Position numbers and translations under genes: made by a program. DNA of 64,000 nucleotides, taken from the NCBI RefSeq assembly GCF_000426505.1, contig NZ_AUFM01000011.1, forward strand, positions 930,001 through 994,000. The letters run 5' to 3'. The notes under the pieces were generated by a model, which was not told where the DNA came from, ran no database searches, and worked only from the letters and a program-made list of their open reading frames with translations. The DNA comes from Nisaea denitrificans DSM 18348. GTDB taxonomy: Bacteria; Pseudomonadota; Alphaproteobacteria; Thalassobaculales; Thalassobaculaceae. Shown piece after piece: positions 1 to 8,483 of this stretch (positions within the stretch are counted from its first letter, which is position 1; each line of letters starts with the position of its first letter).

Positions 1-178
1 GATAGTACCAGACGTTATTGATCGCGTAGGGAGACCCGACCTTGTAGCGGCCAAGCGGTCTGCCATCCGACGTGGCGTTCTGGACCTGTTTGGCCGTGTG
101 AACCACGAACTCCGTTTCCGCGCAGGCGGACAACAGCAGGGCAAGCGTCATGAACGAGATCGTGGCGAGAGATTTCAT
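1..178 (-). CDS. rlpA: RlpA-type septal ring lipoprotein, 5' part only
   Basis: The 59 visible codons begin with a lipoprotein signal peptide whose lipobox reads LLSAC, followed by a short linker and the segment YKVGSPYAINNVWYY, which matches the start of the mature region of RlpA (double-psi beta-barrel, septal peptidoglycan). RlpA homologues cleave or bind denuded glycan strands at the division site. The gene runs off the left edge, so the barrel and any SPOR domain cannot be judged. It is transcribed leftward, 94 bases beyond the stop of a MltB-type lytic transglycosylase on the same strand, a common pairing of two peptidoglycan enzymes. The start is the ATG before the signal peptide. The family call rests on a short N-terminal segment. 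Confidence 0.78.
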   Translation of the reverse strand, partial: MKSLATISFMTLALLLSACAETEFVVHTAKQVQNATSDGRPLGRYKVGSPYAINNVWYY

Positions 179-272
179 GTCTGTCCTTTTGTTCCGTTCG
201 GCGCCCGACTTACAACGGATATACAAATTCAACCGCAATACTACCATATATCGTAGTCAATTTCGCGATGAA

Positions 273-1250
273 CTATTCCTGGCCGATAGCTTCCGCGAGT
301 GTGCCGACCGCCGTCGCAAAGTAGCTAGAGCGGTTCCATTTCAGGATGACCTCATAGTTCGAATAGGCGAGATATGCCGGCGCGAGTTCGCCGTCTCCCG
401 GAACGATCAGCTGGCTGGTCAGGTTACGGCTCGGCAACGGAGTGCCATTACGCCGCGTTACGCCGAGCGCTTCCCATTCACGCATCGTCTTGGTGACTTT
501 GGAATCAACGAGAGACTTGTCGAAAGTCGCAGGCAGGCCGACGGGCCGGCCCCAGGTCTCACTGTCGTTCCAACCGGACTTGGACAGATAATTGGCGATA
601 GATCCAAAGACATCGGCTTTGGTGCCCCAGATATCCTTGTGACCGTCGCCGTCATAGTCGATAGCGAAATTGTGGAAACTGGAAGGCATGAACTGGCTCT
701 GCCCCATGGCCCCGGCCCAGGAACCTTTCATGTCACTGTGCGCGATATGGCCCTGCTCCAGGATCTTCAGTGCCAGCAGCAATTCCTTCCGGAAGAAGGC
801 GCTGCGGCGCCCGTCATAAGCCAGGGTCGCCAGAGACGCGACGACGGGGAAGCCGCCGGTTATCCGGCCGAAATCAGTCTCTACGCCCCAAAGGGCGACA
901 ATAAAGCGAGGCTGTACCCCGAACTTCTTCGAAACCTCGGCCAGCAGATCCTTGTTTTCCTTAAGGAGTGCACGGCCTTTCTGGATCCGGGAATTCGGTA
1001 CGACGCGGGTCAGGTACTGTTCGAATGTCAGGGTGAATTCGGGTTGCTTTCGATCGAGCTCTATGATGCGCGGGATCGGCGCGACACCGGCAAAGGCCTG
1101 ATCCAGAATGGACCGGCTGATCCCCTGCTTTTCCGCTTCCGCTTTCAGCTCCGTGACCCAGGCCTCGAATGGTTGCGTCGCGGTGGCATAGGCTGAGGTG
1201 AATGTGACTGCCGAAAGCAGTCCTGCAAGTACCAGAATTTTTCTCAACAT
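273..1250 (-). CDS. Periplasmic lytic murein transglycosylase, MltB/SLT_2 type
   Basis: The 325-residue protein begins MLRKILVLAGLL with a cleavable signal ending near TSAYA, which fixes the ATG at 1250; the reading frame is open further upstream but that part lacks protein character. The SLT_2 domain carries the WGVETDFG segment, whose Glu is the catalytic acid of the family, and GAMGQSQFMPSSF with the substrate-groove residues. It cleaves the MurNAc-GlcNAc bond to give 1,6-anhydro ends. There is no lipobox, so it should be soluble in the periplasm, unlike E. coli MltB. The start of rlpA lies just downstream on the same strand and the two may be co-transcribed. Confidence 0.9.
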   Translation of the reverse strand: MLRKILVLAGLLSAVTFTSAYATATQPFEAWVTELKAEAEKQGISRSILDQAFAGVAPIPRIIELDRKQPEFTLTFEQYLTRVVPNSRIQKGRALLKENKDLLAEVSKKFGVQPRFIVALWGVETDFGRITGGFPVVASLATLAYDGRRSAFFRKELLLALKILEQGHIAHSDMKGSWAGAMGQSQFMPSSFHNFAIDYDGDGHKDIWGTKADVFGSIANYLSKSGWNDSETWGRPVGLPATFDKSLVDSKVTKTMREWEALGVTRRNGTPLPSRNLTSQLIVPGDGELAPAYLAYSNYEVILKWNRSSYFATAVGTLAEAIGQE

Positions 1251-1513
1251 GTTCTGCGCCCAATGCCTAGCCTGTGTCGCCAAATGCAATACCGCATGTT
1301 GTGGCATAGGGGGCAGACGCTCGCAAGAAAGTGCAGGGCCGCTCTGCAAGCCATTGATCCAAGACGACAGTTTCAGAGACATCTCGTGCGCTCCTGACCG
1401 CGCGGCTGCGAATCTGGTCGGCACAGGCAAAACTGTGAGCCCGGTATCAGGCTGACATGGCGTATCCGGTAAAAATTCATTCTAGACAAAATAATCACAC
1501 TAGATATCCTGAT

Positions 1514-1530
1514 TATGACAATTAGTCATA
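1514..1530. promoter_or_regulatory. 17-bp perfect inverted repeat upstream of udh, possible operator
   Basis: TATGAC-AATTA-GTCATA is a perfect 6-bp inverted repeat with a 5-bp spacer, ending 15 bases before the udh start codon in an AT-rich stretch. Its size and place suit a dimeric regulator, and the obvious candidate is the GntR/FCD protein encoded at 7456-8169. That link is inference: I did not find a second perfect copy at the other promoters of the cluster. Confidence 0.4.
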
Positions 1531-1545
1531 CCTATGGGATGATCA

Positions 1546-2379
1546 ATGAAACGAATTCTGCTTACTGGTGCCGGGGGAGGCATCGGTCGCCGCATGCGAC
1601 AGGCGCTCGCCGGCGCCTACCCCATATTGCGCGTATCCGACATGGTTGATCTCGGATCAGCGGGAGATGGCGAAGAGATCGCGGTAGCCGACCTCACCCG
1701 GGCGGAGGATCTGGAGCGGATCGTCGATGGCGTCGACGGGATCATTCATCTGGGCGGATTGTCCGTCGAGAACGCGTGGGACGATATTCTCCGCACGAAC
1801 ATAGACGGCGCATACCGGCTCTTCGAAGCTGCCTATAACGCTGGCGTAAAACGTATTGTTTTCGCCAGCTCGAACCATGCGATCGGGTTTTATCCGCGCG
1901 GCCAGATACTGGACGGCTCGGAGCGCCCTCGCCCCGATTGCCGGTATGGGCTCAGCAAGGTCTTCGGCGAGGGCCTGTCACAATATTTTGCAGACAATTA
2001 TGGCCTTGGCATCCTCTCCATCCGCATCGGCTGGTGCTTCGAAAAGCCCGAAACCCAGAGGACTCTTGGGTCCTGGGTCAGCATAGGGGATCTGACGCAA
2101 CTCTGCCGGATCGGGCTGGAGGTGCCAGACTTACACCATGAGATCGTCTACGGCATGTCCGACAATTCGCGCACCTGGTGGGACAACAAAACGGCACGAC
2201 GCCTGGGCTATCGGCCAAATGACTCATCGGATGTCTGGGCTGCCGAAGTCGACAGCTCCGGCGTCCCGGAGCCGGGGGACGAAGTCGGCCTGGCGGTCCA
2301 GGGTGGTCCGTTCGCAAGCGAGGGATATCAGGGCGATCCGCGCCGCGTTGCCGTCCAAGGGGCGAAGTCGGAGTCCTGA
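1546..2379 (+). CDS. udh: Uronate dehydrogenase (NAD-dependent epimerase/dehydratase family)
   Basis: A 277-residue short-chain dehydrogenase. The Rossmann motif TGAGGGIG lies at residues 7-14, HLGG near 68, the SSN segment near 107 and the catalytic YxxxK as YGLSK near 137. The stretches HLGGLSVENAW, FASSNHAIGFYP and TWWDN match bacterial uronate dehydrogenases, which oxidise D-galacturonate or D-glucuronate at C1 to the aldarolactone. It is about ten residues longer than typical family members owing to a variable C-terminal tail. It opens a gene run that continues with kdgD and a TRAP transporter, all consistent with oxidative uronate catabolism. The ATG follows a GGGATG-type ribosome site. 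Confidence 0.86.
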   Translation: MKRILLTGAGGGIGRRMRQALAGAYPILRVSDMVDLGSAGDGEEIAVADLTRAEDLERIVDGVDGIIHLGGLSVENAWDDILRTNIDGAYRLFEAAYNAGVKRIVFASSNHAIGFYPRGQILDGSERPRPDCRYGLSKVFGEGLSQYFADNYGLGILSIRIGWCFEKPETQRTLGSWVSIGDLTQLCRIGLEVPDLHHEIVYGMSDNSRTWWDNKTARRLGYRPNDSSDVWAAEVDSSGVPEPGDEVGLAVQGGPFASEGYQGDPRRVAVQGAKSES

Positions 2380-2424
2380 TCCGCTCACCGGCCGCTCTTA
2401 TCAACCCGTATCGGGAGAATTACC

Positions 2425-3351
2425 GTGTCTCTTTCACCCCAGGCGCTCAAGGCCCGCATGGCTACCGGCCTTCTGTCCTTTCCAGTCACGCATTTTGATA
2501 ACGAACTGAAATTCGCGCCCAACCCCTATCAGGATCATGTTTCCTGGCTGGCCTCTTACGATGCGGCGACGCTGTTTGCCGCCGGCGGAACCGGAGAGTA
2601 TTTTTCCATTGGTCAGGACGAGTTTCCGGCCATCATCCGCGCTGCTGTTGAAGCAGCGGACGGACGCTCCCCGGTCGTTGCCGGATGTGGCGTGAATACG
2701 GTCCGAGCCATTGCCGACGCAAGGGCCGCGGAAGCTGCGGGCGCTGACGGCCTGTTGCTGTTGCCTACTTATCTGATGGCAGGAACCCAGGCCGGGCAAA
2801 TCGCGCATGTCAAAGCCGTCTGCCAATCTGTTTCAATCGGCGTGGTAGTCTACAACCGCGCGACCTCCGTGCTCACCGCCGACAGCGTCGCCCGTTTGGC
2901 GGAAGTGTGTCCTAACCTGATCGGCTTCAAGGACGGGGTCGGCGAACTCGACCTCGTCACCCGGATCCGCACCATGCTTGGGGACCGGCTGGTCTATGTC
3001 GGCGGGATGCCGACCCATGAGTTATTCGCCGCAGCTTATGATGCCGCAGGGTTCAGTACCTATTCCTCGGCAGTGTTCAACTTTGTGCCGGAACTGGCCC
3101 TAAAGTTCTACGCGGCAATGCGGTCCGGTGACCGCGCTGCAATGGACGCCATCCTGAAATCATTCTTCTACCCATTCGCGAATATACGCGACCGGGTTCC
3201 AGGGTATCCGGTCAGTCTGATCAAGGGAGGATTGCGCGCTGTCGGCCGGGATGCCGGAGCGGTCCGCCCCCCACTTTCCGCAGCGACAGACAATGATGTC
3301 GAAGACCTTGCCGCGGTTATCGAATCCTGCGGCATGGCCGCCGCCGCTTAG
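2425..3351 (+). CDS. kdgD: 5-dehydro-4-deoxyglucarate dehydratase (DHDPS family)
   Basis: A 308-residue class I aldolase-fold enzyme. The Schiff-base Lys lies in LIGFKDG and the family Tyr in VVVYNRA. The opening FPVTHFDNELKF and the GGTGEYFSI segment are typical of KdgD rather than DapA. It converts 5-keto-4-deoxy-D-glucarate to 2-oxoglutarate semialdehyde, CO2 and water, the decarboxylating step of the oxidative uronate route. The chosen start is a GTG at 2425 with GGGAGA upstream. It follows udh by 45 bases, so the two are probably co-transcribed. The 2-oxoglutarate semialdehyde dehydrogenase that would complete the route is not in this window. Confidence 0.9.
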   Translation: MSLSPQALKARMATGLLSFPVTHFDNELKFAPNPYQDHVSWLASYDAATLFAAGGTGEYFSIGQDEFPAIIRAAVEAADGRSPVVAGCGVNTVRAIADARAAEAAGADGLLLLPTYLMAGTQAGQIAHVKAVCQSVSIGVVVYNRATSVLTADSVARLAEVCPNLIGFKDGVGELDLVTRIRTMLGDRLVYVGGMPTHELFAAAYDAAGFSTYSSAVFNFVPELALKFYAAMRSGDRAAMDAILKSFFYPFANIRDRVPGYPVSLIKGGLRAVGRDAGAVRPPLSAATDNDVEDLAAVIESCGMAAAA

Positions 3352-3375
3352 AAGTAAGATTCATTCTTCGATAGA

Positions 3376-3406
3376 TTGACCAATTGCAAAAAGGAGGCAT
3401 ACTTAT
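3376..3406 (+). promoter_or_regulatory. Possible sigma70-like promoter before dctP
   Basis: TTGACC and TACTTA are separated by 18 bases, in the 178-base gap between kdgD and dctP. The -35 hexamer is good and the -10 is weak. A promoter here would let the transporter be expressed apart from udh-kdgD. A short GC hairpin (CGGCGC-ATCAA-GCGCCG) follows at about 3421-3437. This is by eye only. Confidence 0.25.
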
Positions 3407-3529
3407 CCAAGGATTATAGACGGCGCATCAAGCGCCGCATTCCGGCAACACGCACCGCACAAGAAAAAACAAACCAGCGGTGCATTGGTCCCGGGCACAC
3501 AGCCGGGCCAAAAAGGGAGGAAATACAAA

Positions 3530-4516
3530 ATGTCGATCATCCACAAAATCGGATCAACCGCGCTTGCCGTCGCTTTGCTGGCGGGTGTTTCCGGCAGTGT
3601 TGAAGCTGCTGAATGGAAAGGCTGGAACATCCACAAGCCCGGATATCCCAATACGGTCGCGATGGACAAGTTCGCCGAACTCTTGGCGCAAAAGACCGAC
3701 GGGCGTCATACGCTGAAAATGTTCCATTCCGGCGTCCTTGGAAACCAGCCGGATGCGATCGAGCAGCTGCGCATCGGCGGCGTTGAGATCGGGAACTTCA
3801 ATCTCGGACCGATCGGTCCCGTCGCGCCGGAGGCCAACGTCGTCTCCCTGCCCTTCATTTTCAAGGACATGGAGCATATGCATCGAGCCATGGACGGGGC
3901 GCCAGGCGATCAGATCAGTGCCGGTATGGCCAAAAAAGGCATGATCGCGCTTGCCTGGTACGATTCCGGCGCCCGCTCCTTCTACAATTCTAAACATCCG
4001 ATCAATAAGCCCGAGGACGTCAAGGGCATGAAGGTTCGGGTGATGAATAACGATCTTTATTCCGGGATGATTGCCGCACTCGGCGGTAACCCTTCTCCGA
4101 TGGCCTTCTCCGAAGTCTATCAGTCGCTGAAGACCGGGGTTGTCGACGGAGCCGAAAACAACTGGCCCTCCTATGAGTCGACCGGCCATTTCGAGGTCGC
4201 TGGCTATTACTCCCTGTCCCAGCACCTGATTATTCCGGAATGCGTCTGCATCAATGCCGACGTCTATAACGGTCTCTCCGACGCGGATAAAACCGCAGTA
4301 AAGGCCGCCGCACGCGAGTCCGCTGAACTGCAGCGCGAGCTGTGGGCGGAGCGGGCAGACGCCAGCCGGCAAATGGTGATGAAGTCTGGTGTGAAGTTCA
4401 ACGATGTGGCTGACAAGGCGGCATTCCAGGATGCCATGAAGCCCGTTTTTGAGAAGTTCCTGGAAAGTAATCAGGAACTGAAGCCGCTCGTCGCTGCCAT
4501 CCAGGCAACGCAGTAA
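3530..4516 (+). CDS. dctP: TRAP transporter solute-binding protein, DctP family
   Basis: A 328-residue periplasmic protein. It starts MSIIHKIGSTALAVALLAG with a Sec signal ending near VEAAEW. An AAGGGAGG ribosome site lies just before the ATG, which decides this start over an in-frame upstream GTG. The DctP fold is visible in KGMKVRVMNN (the conserved Arg that binds the substrate carboxylate) and in SEVYQSLKTGVVDGAENN. TRAP binding proteins of this type take uronates, C4-dicarboxylates or similar acids. The position between kdgD and the lactonase gene suggests a hexuronate or aldarate ligand. It is followed by a strong terminator-like hairpin and then by the two membrane subunits. Confidence 0.9.
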   Translation: MSIIHKIGSTALAVALLAGVSGSVEAAEWKGWNIHKPGYPNTVAMDKFAELLAQKTDGRHTLKMFHSGVLGNQPDAIEQLRIGGVEIGNFNLGPIGPVAPEANVVSLPFIFKDMEHMHRAMDGAPGDQISAGMAKKGMIALAWYDSGARSFYNSKHPINKPEDVKGMKVRVMNNDLYSGMIAALGGNPSPMAFSEVYQSLKTGVVDGAENNWPSYESTGHFEVAGYYSLSQHLIIPECVCINADVYNGLSDADKTAVKAAARESAELQRELWAERADASRQMVMKSGVKFNDVADKAAFQDAMKPVFEKFLESNQELKPLVAAIQATQ

Positions 4517-4532
4517 AAACTCCTGTCCCGTG

Positions 4533-4579
4533 GCCGCCGGAATGACTCACAGATGCGGGTCATTCCGGCGGCTCTTTTT
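4533..4579 (+). terminator. Intrinsic terminator/attenuator between dctP and dctQ
   Basis: A perfect 14-bp stem, GCCGCCGGAATGAC paired with GTCATTCCGGCGGC, encloses a 12-base loop and is followed by TCTTTTTG. This is a textbook Rho-independent terminator. It lies inside an apparent operon, 16 bases after the dctP stop, so it probably acts as a partial terminator that keeps binding-protein mRNA in excess over permease mRNA. Confidence 0.85.
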
Positions 4580-4632
4580 GACATTCGTCAAGCTGCGTGC
4601 CGCGTCTGGCACTTTTCGAGCCGGGTTTTCAG

Positions 4633-5199
4633 ATGAACTCCATACATCAGGCCGGCCCCGAGGCCGGCGCCAGTACGACAAAGCATAATGGGATCGCCAT
4701 GTTGCGGCAGTTTTTCCGGGGACTGGATACACTCTGCCTTCTCAGCCTTTGGGTGTCCGGGACAGCCATGGTCTTTCTGACCGCGATGTTCGGCTGGCTT
4801 GTGTTCGGCCGATACGTGCTGAACGCAACGCCGACCTGGGTCGAGCAAGTCGCCCTGCTGCTGGTCGCCCTGATCGGCTTTGTCGGTGCGTCGACCGGCA
4901 TTCATGAAAGATCCCATCTCGGGGTTTCGTTTTTTCGCGACATAGCGCCCCGCCCACTGCAGCGCGTGATGGACTTCCTTGTCCACCTGATTATGGCGGT
5001 CTTCGGCTCGGTCATGATGGTGCAGACCTATAAGCTCGTCCTGTTCAAATGGAGCACGCAGATCCCGCTCATCCATGTTCCGGAAGGGCTCCGCGCGATA
5101 CCGCTGACCTTCTGCGGAGCGGCATGTCTGATCTATTCGACAGGTCATCTGATCCGGTTCTTCCTGAACCGCGAGCCACCCTCTTCTTCTCCGCGCTGA
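4633..5199 (+). CDS. dctQ: TRAP transporter small permease, DctQ family
   Basis: About 188 residues with four predicted membrane helices. The family pattern LFGRYVLNATPTWVEQVALLL sits near helix 2, and ERSHLGVSFF follows it. It forms the small membrane subunit that pairs with DctM in the Na+-driven TRAP carrier. The ATG at 4633 is taken as start. The ATG at 4699 (MLRQFFRGLD) would also give a normal DctQ N-terminus, with a shorter leader and a GGGAT ribosome site, so the first 22 codons are uncertain. The stop lies 13 bases before dctM. Confidence 0.85.
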   Translation: MNSIHQAGPEAGASTTKHNGIAMLRQFFRGLDTLCLLSLWVSGTAMVFLTAMFGWLVFGRYVLNATPTWVEQVALLLVALIGFVGASTGIHERSHLGVSFFRDIAPRPLQRVMDFLVHLIMAVFGSVMMVQTYKLVLFKWSTQIPLIHVPEGLRAIPLTFCGAACLIYSTGHLIRFFLNREPPSSSPR

Positions 5200-5212
5200 T
5201 CGGGATATTCAA

Positions 5213-6496
5213 ATGGGACTTCTCATTCTGCTCGGCGTATTCGCCGTATGCGTCGTCATCGGCGTGCCCGTGGCATTCGCTTTGGCTGTTGCCGCCGTGA
5301 CAGCATTCTTCATCGAAGGACTGCCGCTGGTCGTTGCATTCCAGCGCATCATCTCGGGCATCAATGTTTTCTCCCTGATGGCAATCCCCTTCTTCATTTT
5401 CGCTGGGGAGCTGATGTTTCACGGCGGCATCGCCATCAGGCTCGTCCGGCTCGCATCCGCAGCCGTTGGCTGGGTACGTGGCGGGCTTGGTGTGGTCAAT
5501 GTCTTTTCCTCCATGCTGTTCGGAGGCATCTCCGGATCAGCCGTAGCGGATATATCGGCGCTTGGTTCGATCCTGATCCCGGTGATGAAGGAAAAGGGCT
5601 ACGACGATGATTATGCTGTGAATGTTACCGTGACGTCGTCGATTGCCGGCATTCTGGTGCCGCCATCCCACAACATGATCCTGTTCGCTATCGCCGCAGG
5701 CGGCGGCATTTCGATTTCGCAACTTTTCCTGGCCGGGGTTCTGCCTGGCGTCCTGATGTGTCTTTGCCTGGCGGCAGCGGCCTATATCATCGCGGTCCGC
5801 AGAGGGTATGGGGTTGAACCGTTCCCGGGACTATACTCCCTGTTCATCAGTTTCATCACAGCCCTGCCCGGGCTCTTCACCGCTGTCATTATTGTCGGTG
5901 GCGTACTCTCCGGCGTCTTCACAGTCACCGAGTCAGGGGCATTCGGAACGCTCTACGCTTTCGCGGTGACGATGATCGTCTACCGCTCCCTGAGCTGGAC
6001 AGCCTTCAAGACAGCCGTGCTCAATTCGGTCCGCACCACATCGATGGTGCTGATCCTGGTCGCCTCGGCGACAGCGTTCGCCTATATGCTGACCTTCTAT
6101 CAGGTCCCCAGCCGCATGATCGAGTTCATGACCGGAGTCACCGAGAACCCGATAGCCATCCTGCTGATGATCAATCTCATGCTGCTTGTGCTCGGCATGA
6201 TCATGGACATGGCGGCGCTGATCCTGATCTGCACCCCGATCTTTTTACCCGTTGTGATCTCGCTAGGCATGGACCCGGTGCAGTTCGGCATGATCCTGAT
6301 GATGAATCTGGGATTGGGGCTCTGCACACCGCCGGTCGGGGCATGCCTGTTCCTCGGATGCGCAGTCGGCAAGGTTCCGATCGAACGCGCCGTACGGACG
6401 ATCTGGCCGTTCTACGCGGCTATTCTTGTCGCGCTCATGCTGACGACCTTTATTCCTGCAATTTCGCTGACATTACCGCGTCTGATAGAAGGCTGA
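5213..6496 (+). CDS. dctM: TRAP transporter large permease, DctM family
   Basis: A 427-residue, very hydrophobic protein with about 12 membrane segments, the normal size of a separate DctM. Diagnostic stretches are FFIFAGELM, the GGISGSAVADISALG signature, VPPSHNMI and the C-terminal GLCTPPVGACLF. It carries the solute and Na+ translocation path and works with DctQ and the DctP receptor. It follows dctQ closely and ends 11 bases before the stop of the convergent lactonase gene. The substrate is inferred from context to be a uronate or related sugar acid. Confidence 0.92.
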   Translation: MGLLILLGVFAVCVVIGVPVAFALAVAAVTAFFIEGLPLVVAFQRIISGINVFSLMAIPFFIFAGELMFHGGIAIRLVRLASAAVGWVRGGLGVVNVFSSMLFGGISGSAVADISALGSILIPVMKEKGYDDDYAVNVTVTSSIAGILVPPSHNMILFAIAAGGGISISQLFLAGVLPGVLMCLCLAAAAYIIAVRRGYGVEPFPGLYSLFISFITALPGLFTAVIIVGGVLSGVFTVTESGAFGTLYAFAVTMIVYRSLSWTAFKTAVLNSVRTTSMVLILVASATAFAYMLTFYQVPSRMIEFMTGVTENPIAILLMINLMLLVLGMIMDMAALILICTPIFLPVVISLGMDPVQFGMILMMNLGLGLCTPPVGACLFLGCAVGKVPIERAVRTIWPFYAAILVALMLTTFIPAISLTLPRLIEG

Positions 6497-6507
6497 ACGG
6501 TCTTGGG

Positions 6508-7413
6508 TCAGGCCCCGCAGGCTGGCGGTGCGTAGCCCACAACACCTGGCTCGCAAACGAAAACACCGCCGGCATGGGGCTGGCGCTCTTCGGTCCCCGG
6601 GGTGATCAGGCCGTCCCCCATGCTGGTGATATAAAGCTGCTCCAGCCGAGGGCCGCCAAAAGCGAGACAGGTGGGTTTTTCGACGGGAACCGGGATGGTT
6701 CGGTCAATTGTTCCGTCTGGCGTCAGCCGGAGGATCTGCCAGCCGTCGATGCCGGCCATCCAGTAACAGCCCTCTGCGTCCATCGCCGCGCCGTCCGGTC
6801 GTCCAGCCACGGCGCTCGTGTCGAAGAAGGTGCGCCGGTTCGATGGGGTTCCGGTTTCGAGGTCGTAATCGAACACCCAGATCGTCCGGATCGGCTTGTA
6901 GCTGTCGGAGAGATACATCCGCTTTCCGTCCGGTGAGCAAGCAAGTCCGTTCTGGATGTAGAGCCCATCCAGGACAGCCCGGCAGCTCCCGTCCGTATCC
7001 AGACAAAACAAGGTACCGTCACCTGCCTCTCCCGCCACGGCGTCGCGCGGGCCGCTTTTCGGCATGGTACCGGCCCAGAACCGGCCCACCGGATCGACCG
7101 TTCCGTCATTAAAGCGATGTGTAGCGAGCCCCGGCGCCATATCGTTCATGAGACGAACAGAACCAACAGACGGATCGAAAGCGCACCATCCTTCTTCCAG
7201 CCCGACAATCGCACCGCCCGACCGGCGAGGCGCCACGCACCCGATGGCAGATGGCATTGACCAGGTTTCATTCCGTCTCGTTTCGGGATGAAACCTGTGC
7301 AAGGAAGGCGCGGCAATATCCACCCACCAGAGCGCACTTGATTGAGCGTCCCAGACAGCGCCTTCACCAAGTGTGGCCTTGGCATCGAGGACGCATTCGA
7401 CCGTGGTGTTCAT
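6508..7413 (-). CDS. SMP-30/gluconolactonase/LRE family lactonase
   Basis: A 301-residue six-bladed beta-propeller. The metal ligand Glu lies in TLGEGAVWD near residue 17. WVDI, FNDGTVDPVGRFWAGTM and the NGLACSPDGKRMYLSDS segment carry the Asn and Asp ligands. The family hydrolyses sugar lactones with a divalent metal. Next to udh, whose product is an aldarolactone, it is most likely the glucaro- or galactarolactonase of this cluster. It is transcribed leftward with the GntR gene upstream on the same strand (42 bases apart), so regulator and lactonase probably share a transcript. Confidence 0.85.
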   Translation of the reverse strand: MNTTVECVLDAKATLGEGAVWDAQSSALWWVDIAAPSLHRFHPETRRNETWSMPSAIGCVAPRRSGGAIVGLEEGWCAFDPSVGSVRLMNDMAPGLATHRFNDGTVDPVGRFWAGTMPKSGPRDAVAGEAGDGTLFCLDTDGSCRAVLDGLYIQNGLACSPDGKRMYLSDSYKPIRTIWVFDYDLETGTPSNRRTFFDTSAVAGRPDGAAMDAEGCYWMAGIDGWQILRLTPDGTIDRTIPVPVEKPTCLAFGGPRLEQLYITSMGDGLITPGTEERQPHAGGVFVCEPGVVGYAPPACGA

Positions 7414-7455
7414 GTCCGTTTCCTGATTCTCGGTTCAGCTAGAGGGACAAGCGCC

Positions 7456-8169
7456 TTATGAGGAAAGCGTTTTCCGGTATCGCGAGATACTGCCGCTGAG
7501 ATGGTCGCGCATGGCGAGCCGGGCCGCGTCCGGATCGCCGGCGGAGATTGCGTCGGCGATTGCACGATGTTCCTTGTTCACCCGTTCGAGATAGCTTTTG
7601 TCTATCAGCCGCTCGCGGTCCTGTTCCGAAAGCGTGTTGCGCGGAATGGCGCGTTTTCCGAGTGAGTTCAGAAACGTCGCGAACAGCTCGTTGTTGGTTC
7701 CCTGGGCGATGGCGAGGTGAAACGCAGCGTCGAGCGCCACAGAGGACGCACCACTCTCCACGGCGCGCTCGAACTGGTTCAGGTTCTCTCGGATCCGGGC
7801 ATCCTGTGACAGGCTGCGCCGTGTGGCAGCGAGGCCGGCAGCCTCTATCTCGACGGCCATGCGTAGTTCGAGAAGGTCGAGCGTGCTGTGCACATCGCCA
7901 GACAGGAATGACGCCATGCCCCTGTTCCGGGTACCGTTCGGGTCACGGACGAAAATACCGGCGCCGCGTCTTGGCTCGACCAAACCGTCGGCTTTCAGAA
8001 CAGCAACAGCCTCCCTGATAACGGTGCGGCTGACACCATATTCGGCTTCAAGTTCTTTCTCAGTCGGCAGCCTATCGCCCGTTTTCATGGGCCCTGCGGC
8101 GATTTTAGCGCGCAGTGCCGCTGTCGTTTCCTGGGTGAGATTCCGTCCGCCATGAACCTTCTGAGGCAT
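7456..8169 (-). CDS. GntR family regulator with FCD (FadR-type) domain
   Basis: A 237-residue protein with a winged helix at residues 10-75 (GDRLPTEKELEAEYGVSRTV is the recognition region) and an all-helical FCD ligand domain at 95-225. LDAAFHLAIA and HRAIADAI supply the Asp/His residues that bind metal and acid ligands in this family. FCD proteins usually sense the sugar acid whose degradation they control. This one is therefore the likely repressor of the udh-kdgD-dctPQM genes and of its own transcript. The palindrome at 1514-1530 is a candidate site. Confidence 0.9.
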   Translation of the reverse strand: MPQKVHGGRNLTQETTAALRAKIAAGPMKTGDRLPTEKELEAEYGVSRTVIREAVAVLKADGLVEPRRGAGIFVRDPNGTRNRGMASFLSGDVHSTLDLLELRMAVEIEAAGLAATRRSLSQDARIRENLNQFERAVESGASSVALDAAFHLAIAQGTNNELFATFLNSLGKRAIPRNTLSEQDRERLIDKSYLERVNKEHRAIADAISAGDPDAARLAMRDHLSGSISRYRKTLSS

Positions 8170-8483
8170 TTACATCGATTCCCGTTGCGTCTTCGAAGTA
8201 TGATTAGTGGACTGTATATGTAGTATTAATTAGGATGATTGATCAATTCTATTCTGAACGTAAGGGTATCCCCGTTCGCCTCCCAATAAGCCGTTTGCGA
8301 GGCAGAAAACGCGATGCCGCCGCCTGGAAAATTCAGGAACTCAGCGTCGTTCATCTGTTCTCTGTTGCAGGGCGCGGCGGGGTTGCGTATAGACACCCGT
8401 CCTTGCTCGTTTTGGCGGGGCAGCATTCGAGGTTATTTTGCTTTTCGGGCAATGCCCTGCAGCAATATCGAAATGCCAATTGC
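8170..8483. other. Intergenic region upstream of gntR and tRNA-Ser
   Basis: No credible gene is present. The first 90 bases are AT-rich and should hold the gntR promoter. They include a 10-bp palindrome, ATTGATCAAT, at 8238-8247 that could be an operator. The remaining 220 bases are of normal GC and show no conserved structure. No clear promoter for the tRNA could be picked out by eye. Confidence 0.5.
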
